Of a DNA stretch of 64,000 nt, positions 43,180 through 51,973 are shown piece after piece. Made by a program: the position numbers and the translations under genes. How positions within the stretch are numbered: the stretch's first letter is position 1; every line of letters starts with the position of its first letter. The notes under the pieces were generated by a model that saw only the letters and a program-made list of their open reading frames with translations, made no database searches and was not told where the DNA came from. This DNA is from an uncultured Eubacteriales bacterium (GTDB lineage Bacteria; Bacillota; Clostridia; Oscillospirales; CAG-272): NCBI GenBank assembly GCA_934446365.1, contig CAKSDZ010000003.1:1-64000 (forward strand), read 5' to 3'.

Positions 43180-44280
43180 ATGAAAAAATTTACATCGCTC
43201 ATTCTTATACTAATCATGGCCGTCGGTCTTATCAGCGGATGCACGCATACGCCGGACCCGCCGGTGGATACGACTTTCTCCGATGCGATGTCATCGTCCG
43301 CGCCTGAGACGACGGAAACAACGGCAGCTCCGGAAACGACGGCGGAAGAGCTTACAACGCCGCCTCCCGAAACGACAGCCTGCGTCCACCGTTATGAAAA
43401 AAACATTGTCATACCCGCAGATAAGGAGCACGAGGGGCTGGCGGAATTTGTATGCGCCCTGTGCGGCGATTCCTATACAGAGGCGCTTCCAAAGATAAAA
43501 TCCATCAAGGTCCTCGCGATTGGAAACAGTTTCAGTTCGGATACGATGGAATATCTCTATTTTATCTGCCGTGAGGCGGGCTATACCGAAATCGTTCTGG
43601 GCAATCTCTATATCGGAAGCTGTTCGCTCGACATGCACTGGGATAATATCAAGTCCGGTGCGGGCGCGTATATCTATTATAAAAACAATTCCGGCGTTTG
43701 GGTGCAGAACAAGGATAAGAGCCTTTCTTTCGGACTTCTTGACGAGGATTGGGATTTTATCACGCTCCAACAGAAGGGAAACGACAGCGGCAATCCCTCT
43801 TCTTATGGAAATCTCGGGAATATTGTGAGCTACCTTACCAAGAATAAGACGAATCAGGATGCGAAAATCTATTGGCACATGACGTGGGCATATCATCCGG
43901 ATATGTTTCCCGGCCGATACGGTGCGACACAGGCGGAGATGTATCGGTCGATTGTGAGCACGGTGCAGAATGTGATTTTGAAGAAGCAGGGCATCGACGG
44001 CGTGATTCCGTGCGGCACCGTCGTGCAGAATCTGCGTTCCTCCTATGTCGGCGAAGCCCTCACGCGGGACGGCTTTCATTTGAGCTACGATTACGGGCGG
44101 TACTCGACCGCGCTCTGCTGGTTTACCGTTCTCACCGGAGAATCGATTGACGAGCTCGATTGGGTGCCGGGCAACCGCAAGTTCTTGACCGAGCATTTTG
44201 CCGTGATTCGAGAGGCGGTCAATAATGCCGTGAAAACCCCGTATGCGGTGACGCAGTCAAACTATAAGACCAAACCGTGA
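43180..44280 (+). CDS. DUF4886 domain lipoprotein
   Basis: A 366-residue protein with a lipoprotein signal (LILIMAVGLISGC, lipobox Cys at residue 22), a Thr/Ala/Glu-rich linker (ETTETTAAPETTAEE), a short Cys/His segment (CVHRYEKN...CALCGDSY), then a DUF4886 domain beginning IKVLAIGNSFSSDTMEYL, an SGNH-hydrolase-like block I with Ser. RDGFHLSYDYGRY near the end has the matching Asp-x-x-His. It is probably a surface esterase acting on glycans. Confidence 0.85.
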   Translation: MKKFTSLILILIMAVGLISGCTHTPDPPVDTTFSDAMSSSAPETTETTAAPETTAEELTTPPPETTACVHRYEKNIVIPADKEHEGLAEFVCALCGDSYTEALPKIKSIKVLAIGNSFSSDTMEYLYFICREAGYTEIVLGNLYIGSCSLDMHWDNIKSGAGAYIYYKNNSGVWVQNKDKSLSFGLLDEDWDFITLQQKGNDSGNPSSYGNLGNIVSYLTKNKTNQDAKIYWHMTWAYHPDMFPGRYGATQAEMYRSIVSTVQNVILKKQGIDGVIPCGTVVQNLRSSYVGEALTRDGFHLSYDYGRYSTALCWFTVLTGESIDELDWVPGNRKFLTEHFAVIREAVNNAVKTPYAVTQSNYKTKP

Positions 44281-44306
44281 AAGCAGAGTATTACAGCGAA
44301 ACATAT

Positions 44307-44335
44307 AAAAGGGAGCGGCAATGCCGCTCCCTTTT
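44307..44335 (+). terminator. Terminator after the DUF4886 gene
   Basis: AAAAGGGAGCGGC / GCCGCTCCCTTTT, a 13-bp stem with a 3-base loop. The tail is weak on the plus strand (TTTTATAT). Confidence 0.85.
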
Positions 44336-44492
44336 ATATGCAGGTGTGTTTTATGATTTCATATTTTTTCGATGATATCGGGATGCGCTTTTGTCGTCCG
44401 GCACGGCCCCGATATACGTGGGCTTCCGTATCCCGGAAAAAGAAAAACTCAAACCGTAGCACCATGGCAGGTGTAATCGATTTGAGTTTTGG

Positions 44493-44567
44493 TGGTGACC
44501 CGTACGGGAATCGAACCCATGTTTTCGCCGTGAGAGGGCGATGTCTTAGCCGCTTGACCAACGGGCC
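44493..44567 (-). tRNA. tRNA-Glu(CUC)
   Basis: A 75-base tRNA with encoded CCA. Acceptor GGCCCGT / ACGGGTC (one G-U pair), anticodon arm TCGCC-CTCTCAC-GGCGA with anticodon CTC, and T-arm TGGGTTCGATTCCCG. All arms pair. Confidence 0.93.
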
Positions 44568-44639
44568 ATATCATTTGAATCAGGCGCGGTTTGTATTATA
44601 TCACAGATTTTCCCGTTTTGCAAGAGGTTTTTCATATTT

Positions 44640-45299
44640 TTATGATTTTTCTTTTAAAAATTCTTCAAGACAGAGTCCCGTGCGGTAGATTTCCTCCGCG
44701 GCCTCCCGTCCGACATACCGAAAATGCCACGGTTCAAAGGCGATGCCCGTGACGGATTCCTTGCCCTCGGGATAGCGGAGGATATAGCCGTACTTGTGTG
44801 CGTTTTCCGAAAGCCAGCGGTATTCCGCCGTGTCCGCAAAGGCGAGCGTCGCGCAGGACAGATGATGGATGTCCGCGGCAAGTCCGCTTTCGTGCTCGCT
44901 TTCGCCCGGGAGGGCATAATAGCGTTTTGTGAGCCGCAGCGCCTCCTTTTTTGTCATGCCGCGCGCAAGATAGCTTTCGACAGCTGCATCGAACAGCTGC
45001 TTCTGATATTCGCGCGAACGGTAGGCGCTGGTGACGGTGATATCAAAACCGGCTTCCCTTGCGGCGGAGAGCATTTCGTCAAGTGCATGTGCCGCTTCGC
45101 GGCGCATTTTTTGTATCGGCCTGCCGTCGTTTCGCGTGAATGCGATTTCGACAAAATCATCTTGATGGATTTCCACGTAATCCTCGGGCAGAGGATGCTC
45201 GGCATTTATGAGAATGAACAAGCTGTCCGCTTCTCCGGCCGATGTGGGAAGGGAAAAGAAAATTATGCAGAGGGATAAAAAAGCGATGAGTTTTTTCAT
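44640..45299 (-). CDS. VanY-type D-alanyl-D-alanine carboxypeptidase
   Basis: A 219-residue secreted protein with a signal peptide (MKKLIAFLSLCIIFFSLPTSAG). VTSAYRSREYQKQLF, GESEHESGLAADIH (zinc His and Asp) and FEPWHFRYVG (catalytic Glu-x-x-His region) are the M15B hallmarks. It trims the terminal D-Ala of muropeptides. No van genes are nearby, so it is a housekeeping enzyme. Confidence 0.93.
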   Translation of the reverse strand: MKKLIAFLSLCIIFFSLPTSAGEADSLFILINAEHPLPEDYVEIHQDDFVEIAFTRNDGRPIQKMRREAAHALDEMLSAAREAGFDITVTSAYRSREYQKQLFDAAVESYLARGMTKKEALRLTKRYYALPGESEHESGLAADIHHLSCATLAFADTAEYRWLSENAHKYGYILRYPEGKESVTGIAFEPWHFRYVGREAAEEIYRTGLCLEEFLKEKS

Positions 45300-45410
45300 A
45301 TTGTTTCTCCGAATCATGATAATCTGCCGTTAGTTTGCGCCGTCTGTCGGTTTTTTATGATATCTATTCATTTTGGCTGTGTTTTTCGCGGGATTTTCTT
45401 GAATCTTCTA

Positions 45411-45439
45411 TTGCAATCCGTAGTCAAAGCGGTTAGAAT
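45411..45439 (+). promoter_or_regulatory. Promoter before the DapA-family gene
   Basis: TTGCAA (45411-45416), a 17-bp spacer, and TAGAAT (45434-45439), about 37 bp before the start. Confidence 0.6.
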
Positions 45440-45475
45440 AGAAGCATATTAGGAATGATTTCGGAGGATTCTGAT

Positions 45476-46384
45476 TTGAAAAACAATATTTTATTCCGCG
45501 GGATTCTGCCCGCGCTCGTCAGTCCCGTGACCGATGACGGAAAGGTGCTTGTCCGCGAAACCGAGCAGCTTGTGAAATGGCAGCTCTCACAAGGCGTGGA
45601 TGGTTTTTATATCTGCGGCTCCACAGGAGAAGGTCTTTTACTGAACCCGAATACAAGAAAGGAGCTGCTCGAGGTGGTGCTTGATGCCGTGGACGGCAAA
45701 GCTCCGGTCATCACGCATGTCGGCGCCATCGATCTTCCGACGACGCTGGCGCTGGCACGGCACGCGAGGGGGGCCGGTGCTGCCGCCGTGTCGTCCATTC
45801 CCCCGATCTATTTCCAGTATGGGGAGAAAGAAGTAATTGAATATTATCAGACGCTTGCCGACGCAGCGGAGATTCCGCTTGTCATGTACGGCGTGGGGCT
45901 TGCGAATACCAAACTGACGGTGTCGCTTGTCGAGAAGCTGATGAAGGTTGAAAATATCATCGGCATCAAATGGACATATCCCGATTATTATTCGATGGGA
46001 CTGCTCAAAGACATCGACGGCGGCAATATCAATGTGATCAACGGTCCGGACGAGATGCTTGTCTGTGGTCTTGCCATCGGCGCCGACGCCGGTATCGGCA
46101 CGACCTATAACGTGATGCCGGGACTCTTTGTCAAGCTCTATAACGCTTACAAAAGCGGACGTGTGGAGGAGGCAAAGCAGCTTCAGGCAGCCATCAACCG
46201 CGTCATTACGGTGCTGATCAAATATCAGGCGATCGCCTCGACCAAGGAGCTGCTTTGTCATATGGGCTTTGCGGTGGGGCAGTGTACCAAACCGCTGCGC
46301 CGTCTCGATGATACGGAGCGGGCGACTTTCCTTTCCGAGGTCGAGGGTTTTGTCGATTTTGAACGACAGGCGCTCTTGAAATAA
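45476..46384 (+). CDS. DapA/NanA family aldolase (dihydrodipicolinate synthase family)
   Basis: A 302-residue TIM-barrel enzyme. The TTG start has GGAGG 8 bp upstream; the ATG at 45455 has no suitable site. GFYICGSTGEGLLLN holds the substrate-binding GSTGE. MYGVGLAN has the family Tyr, and IIGIKWTYPDYY the Schiff-base Lys. Whether it makes dihydrodipicolinate, cleaves sialic acid or acts on another 2-keto acid cannot be told. It is alone in its transcript. Confidence 0.88.
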   Translation: MKNNILFRGILPALVSPVTDDGKVLVRETEQLVKWQLSQGVDGFYICGSTGEGLLLNPNTRKELLEVVLDAVDGKAPVITHVGAIDLPTTLALARHARGAGAAAVSSIPPIYFQYGEKEVIEYYQTLADAAEIPLVMYGVGLANTKLTVSLVEKLMKVENIIGIKWTYPDYYSMGLLKDIDGGNINVINGPDEMLVCGLAIGADAGIGTTYNVMPGLFVKLYNAYKSGRVEEAKQLQAAINRVITVLIKYQAIASTKELLCHMGFAVGQCTKPLRRLDDTERATFLSEVEGFVDFERQALLK

Positions 46385-46494
46385 CCGCTTTTCGAGCGTG
46401 CGCAACCTCCGGTTGACAGTTTGACAGCCCCGCATGGTGGAATGCAACCGCCGATTCTGCTATGATGAATACATAAAAAGGAGGGATTGCGTAT

Positions 46495-47004
46495 ATGCTG
46501 TCTGAACAGATTTTGAAAAAACGAAAAGAGGCAGGCCTATCACAGGAGGCACTCGCGGAGCAGCTCGGCGTATCGCGGCAGGCGGTTTCCAAGTGGGAGG
46601 TGGGAGAGGCCAATCCGGATATCGCCTATGTGATGCGGATGTGCGAAATTTTCGGCATTTCGTCGGATGTTCTGCTCTTTGGAGAGGAGCGCAGACCGAA
46701 AACGGATGAAGTCTCTAAAAATGTGCAGGAAAAAAAGCCGCCGGAAAAACGCCTATATCCTTTTATTTTGGGGATGCTTCTCTTGGTTTTGGGGACCGGC
46801 GGCATTGTCGTGCTTGGAATTTTATCCGCATTGCATCCGTGGACAGCGATTGTCGGCCAATATGTTTATGAGGGGCTTCTCGGCTTTGTTATCGGCACAA
46901 AAACAGGCTGGCTTTTGATTCTGTGTATACTTTGTGCGCTCATCGGCGCTGTGTTGAGCATCATAGCTGTGTTTTGTCCTTGGATATTGGATAGGCGAAA
47001 ATGA
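46495..47004 (+). CDS. XRE regulator with C-terminal membrane helices
   Basis: A 169-residue protein. ILKKRKEAGLSQEALAEQLGVSRQAVSKWEVG is a Cro/CI-type helix-turn-helix. After a polar linker two membrane helices follow (about residues 86-106 and 140-162). Such membrane-anchored XRE proteins are common in Clostridia and may respond to envelope signals. AAAGGAGGG precedes the ATG. Confidence 0.9.
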   Translation: MLSEQILKKRKEAGLSQEALAEQLGVSRQAVSKWEVGEANPDIAYVMRMCEIFGISSDVLLFGEERRPKTDEVSKNVQEKKPPEKRLYPFILGMLLLVLGTGGIVVLGILSALHPWTAIVGQYVYEGLLGFVIGTKTGWLLILCILCALIGAVLSIIAVFCPWILDRRK

Positions 47005-47139
47005 CCTGAAATAAAAAGTAGGGCATACCATGTATCGTTTTTCTTTTTTACGGTATATATTCAAAAATACCGGAAGCGCGCAGAAATACGTGCTTCCGGT
47101 ATTGGCTTTACTTGCATATGAATAAACTCCGTATGGCCG

Positions 47140-48012
47140 CTATGAATTTGTTTTTTTGCCCGACCGTATAAGCAACACCACGGCGATGCAGAGGCAGGCG
47201 ATACATACCGCACCGCCGAAAACGGAATTCATCAGGAAGCGCAGGGTATCATCGTCTCCGAAGGAGGAGAACATCGCCGTTTGAAGGGCGAACATTGACA
47301 TCAGCGCGACGGATAAGTTCAGCGCTCCGACGGCGGAGAAAAGAAGATGTTCGGAGCGGCGGTTTTTCACATATTGATAAATCACGATGACCAGACGGTA
47401 GAACGTATATGCGGCGGATACATAGATCAAGGTGCCGGGATAGCGAAAGACTTCATTTTTTAGAATCATTTGCATAGCCATAGCGGCGATGGCTATATCG
47501 AGTATGAGCAGCAGCCATCCGCAGGTGCGGCATCCGGTACGTTCTCTTTGCGCTTTTTCCTTTTCATCCGAAAGCTCACGGATTTGTTTCCTGCTTTTTA
47601 GCACATAAAACCGAATGATACTGAGCATGAGATAATAGACCGCGACAGCGCCGAGCCACAGGGAGCGATAGTATACGCCTGTGGCAAATTTAAAGACGAC
47701 AAATGCAAGGTTGATGCCAAGCCCCGTATAGAGTCCGAGCTGCATACGGAATTCCGCGTCTGTTTTGTAGCGCCGGAAAATGTTGACGCGCAGCAGGGCC
47801 GCGTAAATTTTTTTTGCGATGCGCGGGGCTGCAATGCATAGGACGACAAGCGTATGGGCGGAAAACAGATAGGAAAAATATTGGATCCCCGGGTTCGGTG
47901 CTTCTCGTGTGAAGGTATAAATCAAAAGCACTGTCGAACAGATTATCAGAAGAATGAGTACGGCAGGGCTTGGGTCACGCAGCTTTAAGAGCAGCTTTTG
48001 AATCCGTTTCAT
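47140..48012 (-). CDS. Uncharacterised polytopic membrane protein
   Basis: A 290-residue protein with seven to eight membrane helices and a basic middle loop (KSRKQIRELSDEKEKAQRER) followed by CRTC. No enzymatic motif is recognised. It is a single gene between the XRE gene and nifJ, and is transcribed separately from nifJ, whose terminator lies just upstream of it. Confidence 0.75.
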   Translation of the reverse strand: MKRIQKLLLKLRDPSPAVLILLIICSTVLLIYTFTREAPNPGIQYFSYLFSAHTLVVLCIAAPRIAKKIYAALLRVNIFRRYKTDAEFRMQLGLYTGLGINLAFVVFKFATGVYYRSLWLGAVAVYYLMLSIIRFYVLKSRKQIRELSDEKEKAQRERTGCRTCGWLLLILDIAIAAMAMQMILKNEVFRYPGTLIYVSAAYTFYRLVIVIYQYVKNRRSEHLLFSAVGALNLSVALMSMFALQTAMFSSFGDDDTLRFLMNSVFGGAVCIACLCIAVVLLIRSGKKTNS

Positions 48013-48073
48013 CGGTTTTCTCCTTGGTTTTCTGTGTTTTTGTGTTGCAGTGCCGACGTGAAAACGGATAAAT

Positions 48074-48104
48074 AAACGGGGCCGTTTGAAAAACGACCCC
48101 GTTT
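48074..48104 (-). terminator. Terminator after nifJ
   Basis: Imperfect stem AAACGGGGCCGTTT / AAACGACCCCGTTT, 14 bp past the nifJ stop on the minus strand. Confidence 0.8.
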
Positions 48105-48117
48105 GTTTTCCGTTGTA

Positions 48118-51100
48118 TTATTTGTCTGCGTAAAGCTCGCCGAGTTTCAGGAGTCTCTCGTATTTTGCCTTAGCCTGCTTCTCAGCTTCTGCGAAGAGGA
48201 CTTCGGCGCGATCCGGGAAGGACTGAACAAGACGGCTGTAACGGGTTTCGCTCTTGATAAAGTCGATATAGCTTGCCGTGGGAGCCTTGCTGTCGATGGT
48301 CAGCGGGTTTGCACCGGCTTCTTTCAGTGCCGGATTGTAACGGAACATCTGCCAGTAGCCCGCCTCAACGGCACGCTTCATTTCCGCCTGACAGTTGCCC
48401 ATGCCGCCCTTGACGCCGTGCATCTCACAGGGTGCATAGCCGATGACGATGGACGGGCCGTGATACGCTTCCGCTTCCGCAAGCGCTTTGATGGTCTGAT
48501 TCATGTCGGCGCCCATAGCGATCTGCGCAACATAAACATAGCCATAGGACATCGCGATGTTCGCGAGGTCTTTTTTCTTGGTGGCCTTGCCGGCTGCCGC
48601 GAACTGCGCGACCTGACCGAGCTGAGAGGCCTTGGAGGCCTGACCGCCGGTATTGGAATAAACCTCGGTATCGAATACCATGATGTTGACATCCTCGCCG
48701 GATGCAATCACGTGATCGAGACCGCCGAAGCCGATGTCGTATGCCCAGCCGTCGCCGCCGAAGATCCAAACGGACTTCTTGGAGAGGTAATCCTTCTCCG
48801 CGAGGATTTCACGGCCGAGCGTGCAGGCGTCGCACGGGCACTTCGGAAGAACCGAAGCTTCGAGTTCTGCAATATAGGCCTTGGTCGCTTCCGTGTTGGC
48901 TTTACCGTCGTTATAGGTGTCGAGCCATTTCTGTGCGGCGGCTTTCAGATCCGCGTCGGTATAAGCGATTTCGATGAGGGCTTTCGTCTTGGCGGCGAGC
49001 TTCTCACGGATGGTCTTCTGACCGAGCGCCATGCCGAGTCCGTGTTCCGCATTATCCTCAAAGAGGGAGTTTGCCCAAGCCGGACCGCAGCCGCTCTCAT
49101 TGTTCACCGTGTAAGGCGTGGAGGGCGCGGAACCGCCCCAAATGGAGGAACAGCCTGTCGCATTGGAGATATACATTCTTTCGCCGAAGAGCTGCGTAAT
49201 CAGTCTTGCATAAGAAGTCTCGGCGCATCCTGCACAGGAGCCGGAGAATTCGAGCAGCGGCTGATTGAACTGCGAACCCTTGACGGTGGTATCCGCAAAC
49301 GGCGTCGCCTTCTTTGTCACATGTGCGACCGCGTAATCGAACGCAGCCTGCTGGTCGGACTGGCTTTCCTGAGAAACCATTTCAAGCGCTCTCTTTTCGG
49401 GCTTGGTCGGGCAGACGTTGACGCAGAGTCCGCAGCCCATACAATCGAGCGGAGAGATCGCGATGGTGAATTTATAATCCTCGCAGCCCTTGCCGATCAT
49501 CTTCGCGGTGAACTTTGTGGAAGCGGGCGCATTTGCGGCTTCCTCGGCGCTCATCGCGAACGGACGAATCGTGGCGTGCGGGCAGACGTAGGAGCACTGG
49601 TTACACTGGATACAGTTTTCCGGATGCCATACGGGAACGTCCACGGCGACGCCGCGCTTCTCATAGGCGGCAGCGCCCTGCGGGAACTGACCGTCGGGCA
49701 TATCGCGGAAAGCGGAAACGGGAAGGGAATCGCCCTGCATTTTCGCAACAGGGAATACGATTTCATTGACGAATTTGACAAGCTCCGGTCTTGTGCCTTC
49801 CGCTTTTGCCTCCGCTTTGTCGGAGACGGCGGTTTTCCAAGCCGCGGGAACGTCGATTTTGACGATGGCGTCCACGCCGGCGTCGATGGCCTTGTAGTTC
49901 ATCTCGACAACGGCTTCGCCCTTTTTGAGATAGGATTTCTTCGCCATGTATTTCATGTAATCGACGGCTTCCGTGATCGGCATGATATTGGCAAGCGCGA
50001 AGAACGCGGATTGGAGAATCGTATTGGTTCTCTTGCCCATGCCGATTTCACGCGCCTTGTCGATGGCGTTGACGGTGTAGAACTTGATGTCGTTGTTTGC
50101 GATATAGTTCTTGACCTCGGCGGGCAGATGATGGTCAAGCTCTTCGGGCGTCCACTGGCAGTTGAGCAGGAACGTGCCGCCCGGCTTTACGTCGTTGACG
50201 ATCTTATAGCCTTTGAGCATATAGGACGGGTTGTGGCAGGCCACGAAGTCCGCTTTGGTGATATAGTAGGTGGATTTGATCGGGCTGTCGCCGAAGCGCA
50301 GGTGCGAAATCGTGATACCGCCCGTTTTCTTCGAGTCATACTGGAAATATGCCTGAATGAATTTGTCGGTGTGATCGCCGATGATTTTGATGGAGTTTTT
50401 GTTCGCGCCGACCGTACCGTCGCCGCCGAGTCCCCAGAATTTGCAGGAGATTGTGCCCTTTGCCGCGGTGTCGGGAGCAGGCTTCTCTTCGAGAGAGTGG
50501 CCGGTCACGTCATCGACAATGCCGATGGTGAAGCCGTTCTTCGGCGCATCCTTTGCGAGGTTCTCATAAACCGCGAAAATGGACGCGGGCGTGGTGTCCT
50601 TGGAGCCGAGACCGTAACGGCCGCCGACGATTTTCGCCGCTACGCCGCCCTGCGCGAGGGAGGTGACGACGTCGAGATAGAGCGGCTCGCCGAGCGCGCC
50701 GGGCTCTTTGGTTCTGTCGAGAACCGCGATCTTTTTAACGGTTTTCGGAAGCGCTTCGATGAGCTTTTCCGCAACGAACGGACGGTAAAGACGGACTTTG
50801 ACAAGGCCGACCTTCTCGCCTTTCGCATTCAGGTAATCGATGACCTCCTCGACGGTGTCGCAGACGGAACCCATCGCGATGATTACGCGGTCGGCGTCCG
50901 GTGCGCCGTAATAGTTGAAGAGCTTGTAATCCGTGCCGATTTTCTCGTTGACCTTGTCCATATATTCCTCAACGATGCCGGGGATGGCGTCGTAGTACGG
51001 ATTACATGCTTCTCTGTGCTGGAAGAAGATATCGCCGTTTTCAGCGGAGCCGCGGAGCGCGGGATGATTCGGATTGAGCGCATGCGCACGGAACGCGGAA

Positions 51101-51699
51101 AGGGCGTCCTTGTCGATCATGGAGGCGAGATCCTCGTAGTCCCAAACCTCGATTTTCTGAATTTCATGAGAGGTGCGGAAGCCGTCGAAGAAATTGAGGA
51201 ACGGCACTCTGCCCTTGATGGTGGAAAGATGGGCGACCGCGCCGAGATCCATGATTTCCTGCGGATTGGATTCCGCGAGCATCGCAAAGCCGGTCTGACG
51301 GCATGCATAAACGTCGGAATGATCGCCGAAGATGTTCAGCGCGTGGGAAGCGACGCAGCGTGCGGATACGTGGATGACACAGGGAAGCAGCTCGCCTGCG
51401 ATTTTGTACATGTTCGGGATCATGAGCAGAAGTCCCTGAGATGCCGTGTAGGTCGTCGTGAGGGCGCCTGCCGCGAGAGAGCCGTGTACGGCGCCTGCCG
51501 CGCCTGCCTCGGACTGCATCTCCATGACTTTGACACGTTCCCCGAAAATGTTCTTGAGTCCGGTTGCAGACCAAGAGTCCGTCATTTCAGCCATCGGGCT
51601 GGACGGGGTGATGGGGTAGATGGCGGCAACTTCCGTGAACGCATACGATACATGCGCCGCGGCGGTATTGCCGTCCATGGAAATCTTTTTTCTTGCCAT
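48118..51699 (-). CDS. nifJ: Pyruvate:ferredoxin (flavodoxin) oxidoreductase
   Basis: A 1193-residue homodimeric-type enzyme with all domains: N-terminal ISMDGNTAAAHVSYAFTEVAAIYPITPSSPM, two [4Fe-4S] motifs (CIQCNQCSYVCPHATIRPF and CMGCGLCVNVCPTKP), a third cluster region (CAGCAETSYARLI), and thiamine-diphosphate binding (FGGDGWAYDIGFGGLDHV, YSNTGGQASKAS). It oxidises pyruvate to acetyl-CoA and CO2, reducing ferredoxin, and marks the host as an anaerobe. Confidence 0.98.
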   Translation of the reverse strand: MARKKISMDGNTAAAHVSYAFTEVAAIYPITPSSPMAEMTDSWSATGLKNIFGERVKVMEMQSEAGAAGAVHGSLAAGALTTTYTASQGLLLMIPNMYKIAGELLPCVIHVSARCVASHALNIFGDHSDVYACRQTGFAMLAESNPQEIMDLGAVAHLSTIKGRVPFLNFFDGFRTSHEIQKIEVWDYEDLASMIDKDALSAFRAHALNPNHPALRGSAENGDIFFQHREACNPYYDAIPGIVEEYMDKVNEKIGTDYKLFNYYGAPDADRVIIAMGSVCDTVEEVIDYLNAKGEKVGLVKVRLYRPFVAEKLIEALPKTVKKIAVLDRTKEPGALGEPLYLDVVTSLAQGGVAAKIVGGRYGLGSKDTTPASIFAVYENLAKDAPKNGFTIGIVDDVTGHSLEEKPAPDTAAKGTISCKFWGLGGDGTVGANKNSIKIIGDHTDKFIQAYFQYDSKKTGGITISHLRFGDSPIKSTYYITKADFVACHNPSYMLKGYKIVNDVKPGGTFLLNCQWTPEELDHHLPAEVKNYIANNDIKFYTVNAIDKAREIGMGKRTNTILQSAFFALANIMPITEAVDYMKYMAKKSYLKKGEAVVEMNYKAIDAGVDAIVKIDVPAAWKTAVSDKAEAKAEGTRPELVKFVNEIVFPVAKMQGDSLPVSAFRDMPDGQFPQGAAAYEKRGVAVDVPVWHPENCIQCNQCSYVCPHATIRPFAMSAEEAANAPASTKFTAKMIGKGCEDYKFTIAISPLDCMGCGLCVNVCPTKPEKRALEMVSQESQSDQQAAFDYAVAHVTKKATPFADTTVKGSQFNQPLLEFSGSCAGCAETSYARLITQLFGERMYISNATGCSSIWGGSAPSTPYTVNNESGCGPAWANSLFEDNAEHGLGMALGQKTIREKLAAKTKALIEIAYTDADLKAAAQKWLDTYNDGKANTEATKAYIAELEASVLPKCPCDACTLGREILAEKDYLSKKSVWIFGGDGWAYDIGFGGLDHVIASGEDVNIMVFDTEVYSNTGGQASKASQLGQVAQFAAAGKATKKKDLANIAMSYGYVYVAQIAMGADMNQTIKALAEAEAYHGPSIVIGYAPCEMHGVKGGMGNCQAEMKRAVEAGYWQMFRYNPALKEAGANPLTIDSKAPTASYIDFIKSETRYSRLVQSFPDRAEVLFAEAEKQAKAKYERLLKLGELYADK

Positions 51700-51879
51700 G
51701 TCTTTTTATCCTCCGATACTATAAGTCTCCACATATGATAGCACGAAATTCAAAAAAAGTAAAGACATATCGGCGGAAAAAAAGAAAATTTAGAAGAATA
51801 TCCGATTGTTTTTTACGATAGGAAAAACAACCGTGAAAAATTTGCGGTTTTCAAAATTTAGGTGAAAGAAAAGAGGGCG

Positions 51880-51908
51880 TTGACAACCTGCTCTTTCTCC
51901 TATACAAT
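51880..51908 (+). promoter_or_regulatory. Sigma-A promoter before the GH127-like gene
   Basis: TTGACA (51880-51885), a 17-bp spacer, and TACAAT (51903-51908), about 65 bp before the start. Confidence 0.8.
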
Positions 51909-51973
51909 TAATTCGGAATATATTTTTGACGACATGAAAATGCGAAGCGATATGAGAGAAAGTGAGAATGCTT

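Noticed and set aside
48103..51738. A 1211-codon open frame on the plus strand opposite nifJ
   Set aside because: It is the antisense of the highly biased nifJ coding sequence, has no ribosome binding site or recognisable domain, and nifJ is certain.
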